Notes under the pieces: generated by a model | What the model was told of the DNA's origin: nothing | The model's database searches: none | The model's input: the letters and a program-made list of their open reading frames with translations, nothing else | Source: Pseudomonas tolaasii NCPPB 2192 | GTDB lineage: Bacteria > Pseudomonadota > Gammaproteobacteria > Pseudomonadales > Pseudomonadaceae | Assembly: GCF_002813445.1 (NCBI RefSeq) | Contig: NZ_PHHD01000001.1 | Location: 2,046,001 to 2,110,000 of the forward strand | Direction of reading: 5' to 3' | DNA length: 64,000 nucleotides | Made by a program: the position numbers and the translations under genes | Shown here: piece by piece, positions 16,937 through 25,564 of the stretch | How positions within the stretch are numbered: position 1 is the first letter of the stretch | How the letters are laid out: each line of letters opens with the position of its first letter

Positions 16937-18087
16937 GTCGGCGTTTCAAGGTCCTGCAGCTGCAGCCTGACTACAATGTTAAATCCCATGACTTTGCCGA
17001 CCTGGCCGAGCAGATCGTCAAGGCATTGCCGGCGGATCGCTATGAAGTCACGGCGGCCTTCCTGCGTGGCCGGCCTGGGACTGGGGAGCCGGTCAGTCGT
17101 GCGGGCACCTCGGTCTACTTCGAATTCTCCGACAAGTCCCTCAAGGGCTTGAGGTTGCGGGCCATGTGGCAGCTGTACAAGTTCTGCCGCGCGCACAAGT
17201 TCGACGTCGTGGTGTGCAACCGCTTCAAGCCGGTCAACATGATGTTGCAACTGAACCGCTGGTTGAAAATCCCACTGTGTATCGGCATCTCCCACGGTTT
17301 TGGCGAGTATGACCGCATGTACCGGCGCAAGCAGGCCCAGCGCTGGATCGACGGTCACTGGCGCTTCGTCGGCGTGTCGCCCGCGGTCAAACAGTATCTG
17401 CTGGACTGCAAATGCGGTTTTACCGACGGCAATACCTACGCCATCACCAATGCCATCGACATCGAGCAGGCAGAAGCCTTGCAGCATTCCCGTGAGCGCG
17501 CGCGTGAGCTGTTGGGCATAGACCCTTCCGTGCGTTTGATCGGCGCTCTGGGGCGTCTGGTGCCGGTCAAGGGGCACACCTATTTATTGCAGGCGTTTGC
17601 CGCGCTTAAAGACAAATACCCTGCGGCTCAACTCGCCATCATTGGGGCGGGGCGCGAAGAATCCAGCCTGGCGGCGCAGATCCAAAGCCTTGGCCTGGAC
17701 GGGCGCGTGCACCTTTTGGGCTTCAAGGAAAATGCGTTGCAGTACGTGCGTGCTTTCGACATTTGGGCCATGCCGTCGCTGGCGGAAGGCCTGGGCCTGG
17801 CCTTGCTCGAGGGCATGAGTGGCCGCCTGCCGGTGATCGCCTCCAGCGTGCCGGCCATGCTTCCCTTGATTGAAGGGGCTGGTGGCCTGGCGGTGGAACC
17901 GGCCAACGTGCCCCAATTGACCCAGGCACTGGACACCTACCTGGCGCTGCCCGACGAAGCCTTGGCGCAAAAGGGCGAGCAGGCTTACCGGTATCTGCAG
18001 GCGCAACACGACATTGAGGTATTCCGCCAGGAGTACCTGAAGCTGATTGATTCAGGATTGGCGCAAGCAAACAGGAACAACGTATGA
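16933..18087 (+). CDS. ssg: Glycosyltransferase family 4, Ssg-like
   Basis: A 384-residue GT-B glycosyltransferase. It has VCNRFKPVNMMLQLNRWL and GISHGFGEYDR in the acceptor half, and IGALGRLVPVKGHTYLLQAF, IIGAGREE and MPSLAEGLGLALLEGMSGRLP in the donor half. It resembles the wapH product in layout, suggesting an old duplication. By position it equals PA5001 (Ssg), needed for normal cell-surface polysaccharide, motility and phage sensitivity in Pseudomonas. It overlaps both neighbours by four bases (ATGA), indicating translational coupling. Confidence 0.88.
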   Translation: MSRRFKVLQLQPDYNVKSHDFADLAEQIVKALPADRYEVTAAFLRGRPGTGEPVSRAGTSVYFEFSDKSLKGLRLRAMWQLYKFCRAHKFDVVVCNRFKPVNMMLQLNRWLKIPLCIGISHGFGEYDRMYRRKQAQRWIDGHWRFVGVSPAVKQYLLDCKCGFTDGNTYAITNAIDIEQAEALQHSRERARELLGIDPSVRLIGALGRLVPVKGHTYLLQAFAALKDKYPAAQLAIIGAGREESSLAAQIQSLGLDGRVHLLGFKENALQYVRAFDIWAMPSLAEGLGLALLEGMSGRLPVIASSVPAMLPLIEGAGGLAVEPANVPQLTQALDTYLALPDEALAQKGEQAYRYLQAQHDIEVFRQEYLKLIDSGLAQANRNNV

Positions 18088-18968
18088 ATCAGAATCAGCC
18101 TTTGGTCACGGTGATCATCGCGTCGTATAACCATGCGCCCTACATCGAGGAAAGCATCCTCAGCGTCCTGAACCAGACTTACACCAACATTGAATTGTTG
18201 GTGATCGATGATGGTTCGACCGATGACAGTGTCGAGCGCATCCGCCGTTTGCAGGAGCATCACGCGTTCGATTTCCGCGTTCAGCAGAATCAAGGTTTGA
18301 CCAACACGCTCAACGGCGCCATTGCCCGGTCCCAGGGGCCGCTGATCGTGCCATTCGGTTCCGATGACATCATGTTGCCGGAGCGCATTGCGACTCAGGT
18401 TGCGTATATGGATGGCAAGCCTGAGGTGGGTATCTGTGCGGGCAACATCGAGCTGATCGATTCCAATGGCGAGCTGTTTCCCGAAAAACGTCAGCGTCGG
18501 GACGTGCCTTTCCGGCGCTTGGACTTCGATGACATGTTCCTGGAACGCAAGCCATACCCGCCTGCGCCCACGCTGATGATTCGTCGCGAGGCGCTTGAGA
18601 AGGTCGGTGGTTTTGATCCGCAGATCCGCCTGGAGGACTTGTTGATCGAGTTGAAGATCACCCGGGCCGGCTATTTCATCGATGGTCTGAGCGTGGTCAT
18701 GGCGCGTTACCGCAAGCACGCCACCAACTCGTACAAAAACCATCGCTTCATGATCGACAATATTCTGCGTTCATACGCGTTGTTCAGTGACCACCCGCAA
18801 TACGACGAGGTGCGTTACAAGTTCCTCAGCTCCATGTTCCTCAAGACGTCCAACCGTAATCGCCCCCTGGCGCGCGAGCTGCTGGCGCAGATTCCGTTTC
18901 GGAAGTGGAACAAGAAAACCTGGCGGGGCCTGGTGCGCCTGTACTTTTCCCCGCTGGAAAAAGACTGA
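18084..18968 (+). CDS. wapR: Glycosyltransferase family 2 (WapR-like rhamnosyltransferase)
   Basis: A 294-residue GT-A enzyme with the family 2 signature VTVIIASYNHAPYIEESILSV, the nucleotide-binding VIDDGSTDDS, the DxD-type SDDIMLPERI (about residue 93), and the acceptor-region RLEDLLIELKI. P. aeruginosa PA5000 (WapR) in this position is an alpha-1,3-rhamnosyltransferase that makes the core able to accept O-antigen; the same role is inferred here. Last gene of the operon, followed at once by a strong terminator. Confidence 0.85.
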   Translation: MNQNQPLVTVIIASYNHAPYIEESILSVLNQTYTNIELLVIDDGSTDDSVERIRRLQEHHAFDFRVQQNQGLTNTLNGAIARSQGPLIVPFGSDDIMLPERIATQVAYMDGKPEVGICAGNIELIDSNGELFPEKRQRRDVPFRRLDFDDMFLERKPYPPAPTLMIRREALEKVGGFDPQIRLEDLLIELKITRAGYFIDGLSVVMARYRKHATNSYKNHRFMIDNILRSYALFSDHPQYDEVRYKFLSSMFLKTSNRNRPLARELLAQIPFRKWNKKTWRGLVRLYFSPLEKD

Positions 18969-18974
18969 TGCCGC

Positions 18975-19013
18975 GCCGATGCGCTCCGCTGTGAGCGCAT
19001 CGGCGGCATTTTT
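18975..19013 (+). terminator. Rho-independent terminator after wapR
   Basis: A perfect 12-bp stem (GCCGATGCGCTC at 18975-18986, complement at 18993-19004) with a 6-base loop is followed by a run of five T at 19009-19013. It ends the outer-core operon just before the convergent ligase gene, whose stop codon begins at 19013. Confidence 0.9.
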
Positions 19014-20869
19014 CAGGCAGCCGGGCGCGCCAGCGTCAGCACCTGATCACGGATTTTCAGCGTGGCGCGCGGCGATGCCACCGAGGCATAGCCCTTGGCC
19101 AATTGTTCAAAGTGTGTCTCGAACAACCAGCTGCGGTCCTGCGGGTAACGCTGCATGTGCTTGAGGTTGCGCTGGCGCAGCGTGTAGCGCAGTGCGGACG
19201 GGTAAACGCGCATGTCGGCCACATCGATCAGGCCAAACTCGCCGTCTTCCAGAAGCAGCACATTGCCCAGATGCAGGGAGCGGAAATACACTCCGCGCTC
19301 ATGCAGTTGCGCCATGAACCGGCCAAAACGCTCTATCAGCGATTCACGCAGGCTGCTATCCAGACTTTGCAGGGCCTGGCGCAAGGTCAGGCCGGGAAGC
19401 GGCTGATAACGCACGGCGGTGCTGCCATCTTTCAAGCTATACAGGTTGTGGATCTGCGGAGAGGTAATGCCTAACTGCAGTAGTTGTTCGCTGTTGCTGG
19501 CGAAGCGCTCCGAATAGGGGTTGACCGTGCCGGAGGTATACCAGCGGCGGGCCCTGAACAGCTTGAGAAAGGTGCCGTCCTCCAGGCGCAGGACTTTGGG
19601 GCCAAGGCCGTCCTCTTCAATGATGCGGGCGCCCTCGCACAGCGCTTCAAATGCCGCCGGCTCGGGTTTTTCCACCGGCAAACCGAGCAGGCTGTGGCGA
19701 CGCTGGGCGAGGCTCAGGCCGGCGATCAGCGCCAGGGGAATCCACAGCAGGAACCAATGTTCCTTGGGGCGCGACAGGATGCCGCCGCCTTCTGTGAGAC
19801 CCGCACCGATACCGTAGGCGAGCAACGAAGAGGCCAGGATAAACAAGGGCTGCGCCCGGCCCTTGAACCCCAAATACAGGCCGCGGCCGAGCATGAAAAT
19901 CCACGGGATAAAGCCGATGAGGCCAACGTAATACACCACACCCAGTGCAAAACTGTGGGGCTCACGAAGTGTTTCGTGGTTCTCGAGGTTCAAATAGAGT
20001 TCTGAGTCGTAGCTGTGGCCGATCCAGGGGTGATCGGCGATCCGGTCAAGGATGATGCGCCAGATTTCCAGGCGAAATGAACTGCCGCGCTCGGTCAGCA
20101 GATGTGAATAAAAAAGCAACACCACGATGGCAGTCACTATCAGGCCGCCCACCATCAACGCCGAACGACGATTGCGGCTGAGCAGGCCCATCCACAGCAC
20201 GGCCAGAACCATCGCAACCAGAGGCGTTCTGGAGCCTGTTGCCATAATCGCCAACGTCATGATCGCCACTGCAGGGATGCTGAGCCATAACGCCTGCAAG
20301 CGTTTTGTGGTGACGCAGACGTACAGCCAGTACACACAGAAAAAGCCGAATACATGGGAACTGAGCAGCGGATTGTCGAGTGCGCCCAGGCCGCCGATCA
20401 TGCGCATGCCGGGCTCAAAAAACCTGAAAAAAGCAATCAGGTTGAGCAGGCATATCACCAGTGAAATGACGGCGGCGCTGAAGAAGATCGGTCGGAACAG
20501 GTCATTGCGGTAATGCAGCAGCATGCCGCAGCCGGCGAACAGCATGAATGTTTGCAGCGGTACTTTGAACAGGTTGGAATCGCCGGTAGGTTCCGGGCTC
20601 CAGAGTACCGTGGTCAGCGCCCAGGCACAGAAGGCCAAAAAGGCAATCACCAGCGGTTCACGCAGCAATTCCTTGAATTCCCTGGGGCGCAAGCACAGCA
20701 GAAGCAAGGTCGGGACGCTAAAAAAAATGGTGTAGAACCGGTGCATTACATTGCGATTGGTGACGTAGAACAGCGAGCTCAGCAGCAGCAACAAGCCAAT
20801 GGGCAAAATCCATAGGACCAGGAAGTCGAAAACGCGATTTGAGCCATAAAAGAGGCGCTTGGAGTGCAT
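19013..20869 (-). CDS. waaL: O-antigen ligase fused to a kinase-like domain (WaaL + PA4998-like)
   Basis: A 618-residue fusion. Residues about 1-395 are a WaaL-type O-antigen ligase: 10-12 membrane segments, a periplasmic loop with SFRLEIW (Arg266), PWIGHSYDSE and EPHS (His305), the residue types needed by WaaL for moving O-chain from undecaprenyl diphosphate to lipid A-core. Residues about 405-618 form a WaaP/aminoglycoside-phosphotransferase-like domain with FLKLF (Lys436) and a catalytic-loop-like RSLHLGN, then LIDVAD (Asp549). The residue aligned with the catalytic Asp of HRD is Ser531, so kinase activity is uncertain. In P. aeruginosa these are two genes (PA4999, PA4998). The frame is continuous across the join. 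Confidence 0.87.
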   Translation of the reverse strand: MHSKRLFYGSNRVFDFLVLWILPIGLLLLLSSLFYVTNRNVMHRFYTIFFSVPTLLLLCLRPREFKELLREPLVIAFLAFCAWALTTVLWSPEPTGDSNLFKVPLQTFMLFAGCGMLLHYRNDLFRPIFFSAAVISLVICLLNLIAFFRFFEPGMRMIGGLGALDNPLLSSHVFGFFCVYWLYVCVTTKRLQALWLSIPAVAIMTLAIMATGSRTPLVAMVLAVLWMGLLSRNRRSALMVGGLIVTAIVVLLFYSHLLTERGSSFRLEIWRIILDRIADHPWIGHSYDSELYLNLENHETLREPHSFALGVVYYVGLIGFIPWIFMLGRGLYLGFKGRAQPLFILASSLLAYGIGAGLTEGGGILSRPKEHWFLLWIPLALIAGLSLAQRRHSLLGLPVEKPEPAAFEALCEGARIIEEDGLGPKVLRLEDGTFLKLFRARRWYTSGTVNPYSERFASNSEQLLQLGITSPQIHNLYSLKDGSTAVRYQPLPGLTLRQALQSLDSSLRESLIERFGRFMAQLHERGVYFRSLHLGNVLLLEDGEFGLIDVADMRVYPSALRYTLRQRNLKHMQRYPQDRSWLFETHFEQLAKGYASVASPRATLKIRDQVLTLARPAA

Positions 20870-20923
20870 ACGGTAAAAGCCATTCCTGAATTGAGTAAGC
20901 CGACCATTTTAAAGTAGTGGCTA

Positions 20924-20929
20924 TATAAT
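20924..20929 (+). promoter_or_regulatory. Candidate -10 (TATAAT) for msbA
   Basis: TATAAT within CTATATAATG lies 101 bases before the msbA ATG in the 160-base region between waaL and msbA. No convincing -35 is seen at the usual distance. The waaL promoter must lie in the same region on the other strand but was not identified. Confidence 0.4.
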
Positions 20930-21029
20930 GTCGCCGGTTGGATCCAACCGGGCCGCGGGTCAAGCCGGGTGCAAGTACAACAGAGAAGCTGTGCTAAAGT
21001 CAGCCTCCTTTTTCAAAACGCCGCGTGAT

Positions 21030-22835
21030 ATGACCGACTCCAGTCCGAGCGCAAGCCCTTCGAGCTTGAAAATATACTTCCGCCTGCTCAGTTACGTTAA
21101 ACCCTATATGGGTTTGTTCGCGTTGAGTATTGTCGGATTTCTGATTTTCGCGTCGACCCAGCCTATGCTGGGGTACATTCTCAAGTACTTCGTCGACGGT
21201 CTTTCCAATCCGGAAGCCGTGCTGTTTCCCACGGTACCGTTCCTGCGCGACCTGCAATTGTTGCAAGCTGTGCCGTTGCTGATCATTTTGATCGCTGCCT
21301 GGCAGGGCCTCGGTTCGTTCCTGGGCAATTACCTGCTGGCCAAGGTGTCCCTGGGCCTGGTCCACGACCTGCGGGTGCAGTTGTTCAACAACCTGCTGAC
21401 GCTGCCCAACCGCTATTTCGACAACCACAACTCCGGGCACCTGATTTCGCGCATCACCTTTAACGTGACCATGGTCACGGGCGCTGCGACGGATGCCATC
21501 AAGGTGGTGATTCGCGAAGGCATGACGGTGATCTTCCTGTTCGCCTCCCTGCTGTTCATGAACTGGCGCCTGACGCTGGTGATGATCGCCATCCTGCCGC
21601 TCATTGCCGTGATGGTGCGCACCGCCAGCAAGAAATTCCGCAAGCAAAGCAAGAAAATCCAGGTGGCAATGGGTGACGTGACCCACGTCGCTTCCGAAAC
21701 CATCCAGGGCTACCGCGTGGTGCGCAGCTTCGGTGGCGAAGTCTACGAGGAAAAACGTTTCCTCAAGGCCAGCCTGAGCAACACCGACAAGCAACTGCGC
21801 ATGACCCGCACCGGCGCGATCTATACGCCTGCGTTGCAATTGGTGATCTACATCGCCATGGCGGTGCTGATGTTCCTCGTGCTTTACCTTCGCGGCGACG
21901 CGTCGGCGGGTGACATGGTGGCTTACATTACGTTGGCGGGCCTGTTGCCCAAGCCGATCCGTCAATTGTCGGAAGTCAGCTCGACCATCCAGAAAGGCGT
22001 GGCCGGTGCCGAAAGCATTTTCGAACAACTGGACGAAGAGCAGGAAGTCGACCGCGGCACCATCGAGCGCGACAAGGTCAGCGGCCGTCTGGAAGTGCGC
22101 CAGTTGAACTTCACCTACCCAGGCACCGATCGCCATGTGCTCAAGGACATCAGCTTCAGCGTCGAGCCCGGTCAAATGGTGGCGCTGGTGGGGCGCTCCG
22201 GCAGCGGCAAGTCGACCCTGGCCAGCCTGATCCCGCGTTTCTACCACCATGAGAGCGGTGAGATTCTGCTCGATGGCGTGGAAGTCGAAGATTACAAACT
22301 GCTCAACCTGCGCAAGCACATTGCCCAGGTGACCCAGCACGTGACCCTGTTCAGCGACACCGTGACCAACAACATCGCCTATGGCGACCTGGCCGGCGCG
22401 CCACGGGCGGACGTTGAAGCGGCGGCGGCGGATGCCTATGCCAAGGACTTCATCGACCAGTTGCCCAAAGGCTTCGACACCCCGGTCGGCGAAAACGGCG
22501 TGCTGTTGTCCGGCGGTCAGCGCCAGCGTCTGGCGATCGCCCGTGCGCTGCTCAAGAATGCGCCGCTGCTGATTCTCGACGAGGCCACCTCGGCGCTCGA
22601 CACCGAGTCCGAGCGCCACATCCAGGCGGCGCTAGACAAGGTTATGCAGGGCCGCACGACCCTGGTGATTGCGCATCGACTGTCGACCATCGAGAAGGCC
22701 GACCTGATCCTGGTGATGGACGATGGCCGAATCGTGGAGCGTGGCACCCACGGCGAACTGTTGGCGCAGAACGGCTATTACGCCCGCCTGCATGCCATGG
22801 GCCTCGATGCTCCGGTGTCAGCCGACATCACCTGA
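21030..22835 (+). CDS. msbA: Lipid A-core flippase (ABC exporter)
   Basis: A 601-residue half-transporter: six-helix ABC membrane domain (about residues 25-320) and an ABC ATPase domain with Walker A VGRSGSGKST, signature LSGGQRQRLAIARAL, Walker B LLILDEATSALD and H-loop IAHRLST. It works as a homodimer that flips lipid A-core to the periplasmic face of the inner membrane, before WaaL adds O-chain. The ATG at 21030 gives the usual length and N-terminus (TDSSPSASPSSLKIYFRLL); in-frame upstream codons (a GTG at 20991 and one at 20928) are possible but would add about 13-34 unconserved residues. Confidence 0.95.
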   Translation: MTDSSPSASPSSLKIYFRLLSYVKPYMGLFALSIVGFLIFASTQPMLGYILKYFVDGLSNPEAVLFPTVPFLRDLQLLQAVPLLIILIAAWQGLGSFLGNYLLAKVSLGLVHDLRVQLFNNLLTLPNRYFDNHNSGHLISRITFNVTMVTGAATDAIKVVIREGMTVIFLFASLLFMNWRLTLVMIAILPLIAVMVRTASKKFRKQSKKIQVAMGDVTHVASETIQGYRVVRSFGGEVYEEKRFLKASLSNTDKQLRMTRTGAIYTPALQLVIYIAMAVLMFLVLYLRGDASAGDMVAYITLAGLLPKPIRQLSEVSSTIQKGVAGAESIFEQLDEEQEVDRGTIERDKVSGRLEVRQLNFTYPGTDRHVLKDISFSVEPGQMVALVGRSGSGKSTLASLIPRFYHHESGEILLDGVEVEDYKLLNLRKHIAQVTQHVTLFSDTVTNNIAYGDLAGAPRADVEAAAADAYAKDFIDQLPKGFDTPVGENGVLLSGGQRQRLAIARALLKNAPLLILDEATSALDTESERHIQAALDKVMQGRTTLVIAHRLSTIEKADLILVMDDGRIVERGTHGELLAQNGYYARLHAMGLDAPVSADIT

Positions 22836-22841
22836 AAACAC

Positions 22842-22970
22842 TGTGGGAGCAGGCTTGCTGTGGCGAGGGAGCTTGCTCCCGCTCGATCGCGCAGCGGTCG
22901 CCAGCTTTTTGGGGGCGCTTCGCACCCCAGCGCAAGCAAGCTTGCTTGCCACAGCAAGCCCGCTCCCACA
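22842..22970. repeat. REP-like compound hairpin between msbA and hldE
   Basis: Outer arms TGTGGGAGCAGGCTTGCTGT and the near-complement ending GCTCCCACA enclose inner dyads (GAGGGAGCTTGCTCCC; GCAAGCAAGCTTGCTTGC). It looks like two REP modules back to back around a GC-rich centre. It fills most of the gap between msbA and hldE, so hldE may need its own promoter; a possible -10 TAATAT lies at 23047-23052. Confidence 0.75.
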
Positions 22971-23086
22971 TTTGTTAAGCGCTGGATTCACAGCAGTGTC
23001 CACCATCTTCTGTCACGCCCCCCACAAGCCTCCTGTAACCCTGTGCTAATATCGCGCCCCTGTTCATTTTGTATGTGGGTTGCTCC

Positions 23087-24511
23087 ATGAAGTTGTCCAT
23101 GCCGCGATTCGATCAAGCCCCTGTCTTGGTGGTCGGCGATGTCATGCTCGACCGTTATTGGCATGGCGGTACCTCACGGATTTCCCCTGAGGCACCGGTA
23201 CCGGTAGTCAAGGTCGAGCAAATCGAAGACCGTCCAGGTGGCGCTGCCAACGTTGCCCTCAATATTGCCGCGCTCGGCGCCCCGGCCTCCCTGGTGGGGG
23301 TGACCGGTGACGACGAAGCTGCCAACAGCCTGGCCAACAGCCTGCGTGGCGCCGGTGTGCGTGCGCTGTTCCAGCGCATCGCCCATCAGCCGACCATCGT
23401 CAAGCTGCGGGTCATGAGCCGGCACCAGCAATTGCTGCGTATCGATTTCGAAGAACCCTTCGCCACCGACGCCCTGGCCCTGAGCGGCCAGGTCGACGCG
23501 TTGCTCGAAGGCATCAAGGTGCTGGTGTTGTCCGACTACGGCAAAGGCGCCTTGAAGAATCACCAGGAACTGATCCAGGCCGCCAAGGCCAAGGGCATTC
23601 CCGTATTGGCCGACCCCAAGGGCAAGGACTTCTCGATTTATCGCGGAGCCAGCCTGATCACGCCAAACCTCAGCGAGTTCGAAGCCATCGTCGGTGGTTG
23701 CGCCGACGAGCACGAACTGGTGACCAAGGGCGCCGCGCTGATGGCTGACCTCGACCTGGGAGCCTTGCTGGTGACCCGTGGCGAGCACGGCATGACCTTG
23801 TTGCGCCCCGGCCACCCGGCCATGCACCTGCCGGCACGTGCCCGTGAAGTGTTCGACGTGACCGGCGCCGGTGACACGGTGATTTCCACCCTGGCCGCCT
23901 CCATTGCAGCCGGTGAAGAACTGCCCCATGCCGTTGCGCTGGCCAATCTGGCGGCGGGCATCGTGGTGGGCAAACTGGGTACCGCGGCCATCAGTGCGCC
24001 CGAATTGCGCCGTGCGATCCAGCGCTCCGAAGGCTCGGAGCGTGGCGTGCTGGGTCTTGAGCAACTGCTGCTGGCCATCGATGACGCCCGTGCCCACAAC
24101 GAAAGCATTGTGTTCACCAATGGCTGCTTCGACATCCTCCACGCCGGGCACGTGACCTACCTGGAGCAGGCGCGCGCCCAAGGCGACCGCCTGATCGTCG
24201 CGGTTAACGACGACGCCTCGGTCAGCCGCCTGAAAGGCCCGGGTCGTCCCATCAACAGCGTTGACCGGCGCATGGCCGTACTGGCCGGTTTGGGTGCGGT
24301 GGATTGGGTGATCAGCTTCCCGGAAGGCACACCGGAAAACCTGCTGGCCCAGGTCAAGCCCGACGTGCTGGTCAAGGGCGGCGATTATTCCGTCGACCAG
24401 GTGGTGGGTGCCGATATCGTCAGTGCCTACGGCGGCAAGGTCAAAGTGCTGGGGCTGGTCGAGAACAGCTCGACCACAGCCATCGTCGAGAAGATTCGCA
24501 ACAATGAGTAA
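23087..24511 (+). CDS. hldE: Bifunctional heptose 7-phosphate kinase / heptose 1-phosphate adenylyltransferase
   Basis: A 474-residue two-domain enzyme. Residues about 1-320 are a PfkB/ribokinase-type kinase (VVGDVMLDRYWHGG; RPGGAANVALNIA; FDVTGAGDTVISTLA, the catalytic GAGD). Residues about 345-474 are a cytidylyltransferase-fold adenylyltransferase (FTNGCFDILHAGHVTYLEQA, with the HxGH motif). It makes ADP-D-glycero-beta-D-manno-heptose for the LPS inner core. The start ATG (23087) gives the family length; it overlaps the next gene by eight bases. Confidence 0.96.
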   Translation: MKLSMPRFDQAPVLVVGDVMLDRYWHGGTSRISPEAPVPVVKVEQIEDRPGGAANVALNIAALGAPASLVGVTGDDEAANSLANSLRGAGVRALFQRIAHQPTIVKLRVMSRHQQLLRIDFEEPFATDALALSGQVDALLEGIKVLVLSDYGKGALKNHQELIQAAKAKGIPVLADPKGKDFSIYRGASLITPNLSEFEAIVGGCADEHELVTKGAALMADLDLGALLVTRGEHGMTLLRPGHPAMHLPARAREVFDVTGAGDTVISTLAASIAAGEELPHAVALANLAAGIVVGKLGTAAISAPELRRAIQRSEGSERGVLGLEQLLLAIDDARAHNESIVFTNGCFDILHAGHVTYLEQARAQGDRLIVAVNDDASVSRLKGPGRPINSVDRRMAVLAGLGAVDWVISFPEGTPENLLAQVKPDVLVKGGDYSVDQVVGADIVSAYGGKVKVLGLVENSSTTAIVEKIRNNE

Positions 24512-25439
24512 GGCGCCAGAGTGGGTTCTGATCACAGGGGGTGCCGGCTTTATCGGCTCTCACCTGGTTGATGCCTTGCTCGCCAAGGGCTATGGCGTAC
24601 GGGTGCTGGATAACCTGTCCACCGGCAAGCGCAGCAATTTGCCGGTGGGCAACCCGAACGTCGAATTGATTGAAGGTGATGTGGCAGATGCCGGGTTGGT
24701 GGCGCAAGCCGCCCTCGGTGCGACCGCCGTGGTGCATCTGGCCGCCGTTGCGTCGGTGCAGGCGTCTGTGGATGACCCGGTCAGCACGCACCAGAGCAAT
24801 TTTGTCGGCACCCTGAACGTTTGCGAGGCCATGCGCAAAGCCGGCGTGAAGCGCGTGGTGTTTGCGTCCAGCGCGGCGGTGTATGGCAACAACGGCGAAG
24901 GGGCTTCGATCGATGAAGAGACGGTCAAAGCGCCGCTGACGCCCTATGCCTCGGACAAACTGGCCGGCGAGCAGTACTTCGACTTCTACCGTCGCCAGCA
25001 TGGCCTGGAGCCGGTGATCTTCCGGTTCTTCAATATCTTCGGGCCCCGCCAGGATCCGTCCTCGCCGTATTCCGGCGTGATCAGCATCTTCAGCGAGCGC
25101 GTGCAGCAGGGCGTGCCGATTGCCGTATTTGGTGACGGCGAGCAAACCCGCGATTTCATGTACGTGGGCGACCTGGTGGATTTGCTGGTGCAAGCCATCG
25201 AGGTCCAGGACGCGCCGCTGGGCGCCTTTAACGTGGGCTGGAACCGCACCACCACGCTCAAGCAGGTGTTGCAGGCACTGCAAGAGATTGTCGGCAAGTT
25301 GCCGCCGGTGACCTACGGGCCGGCGCGCTCGGGTGATATCCGGCATTCGCGGGCGAATAACCAGCGGTTGCTGGCGAACTTCACGTTGCCCGAGCCTACG
25401 CCGCTGAAGGTTGGTCTTGAGCGACTCCTTCACGGCTGA
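24504..25439 (+). CDS. NAD-dependent sugar epimerase/dehydratase (extended SDR)
   Basis: A 311-residue extended short-chain dehydrogenase: NAD-binding ITGGAGFIGSHLVDALL, Asp of VLDNLSTGKR (NAD specificity), VHLAAVASVQASVDDP, SSAAVYG and the catalytic Y-x-x-x-K in TPYASDKLAGE, then GDGEQTRDFMYVGDLV. It is in the UDP-glucose/UDP-GlcNAc 4-epimerase group (GalE/WbpP-like). It starts inside the last codons of hldE, so it is in the same transcript and probably supplies a sugar nucleotide for LPS; the exact substrate cannot be read from the sequence. Confidence 0.88.
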   Translation: MSKAPEWVLITGGAGFIGSHLVDALLAKGYGVRVLDNLSTGKRSNLPVGNPNVELIEGDVADAGLVAQAALGATAVVHLAAVASVQASVDDPVSTHQSNFVGTLNVCEAMRKAGVKRVVFASSAAVYGNNGEGASIDEETVKAPLTPYASDKLAGEQYFDFYRRQHGLEPVIFRFFNIFGPRQDPSSPYSGVISIFSERVQQGVPIAVFGDGEQTRDFMYVGDLVDLLVQAIEVQDAPLGAFNVGWNRTTTLKQVLQALQEIVGKLPPVTYGPARSGDIRHSRANNQRLLANFTLPEPTPLKVGLERLLHG

Positions 25440-25450
25440 CTGCGGTCGCC

Positions 25451-25537
25451 TGTAGGAGCTGGCTTGCCTGCGATAGCATCACCTCGGTACATCGGTTAGA
25501 CCGAGTTGCCTGAATCGCAGGCAAGCCAGCTCCCACA
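25451..25537. repeat. REP/REPIN-like hairpin between convergent genes
   Basis: Arms of the GGAGCTGGCTTGCCTGCGAT type (here TGTAGGAGCTGGCTTGCCTG at the left) face a complementary right arm ending AGCTCCCACA, with a partly palindromic middle (ACCTCGGT / ACCGAGT). It lies between the convergent epimerase gene and the gene at 25565. Confidence 0.8.
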
Positions 25538-25564
25538 CAAGCCATATTCCACATCAGGTTTGAT

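Noticed and set aside
19600..19700. waaL and kinase as two genes joined by a sequencing error
   Set aside because: The frame is open throughout, with a plausible linker, and no in-frame start with a ribosome site opens a separate kinase gene here.
21000..22619. Open frame of 539 codons antisense to msbA
   Set aside because: Gln/His/Arg-rich shadow of the msbA frame.
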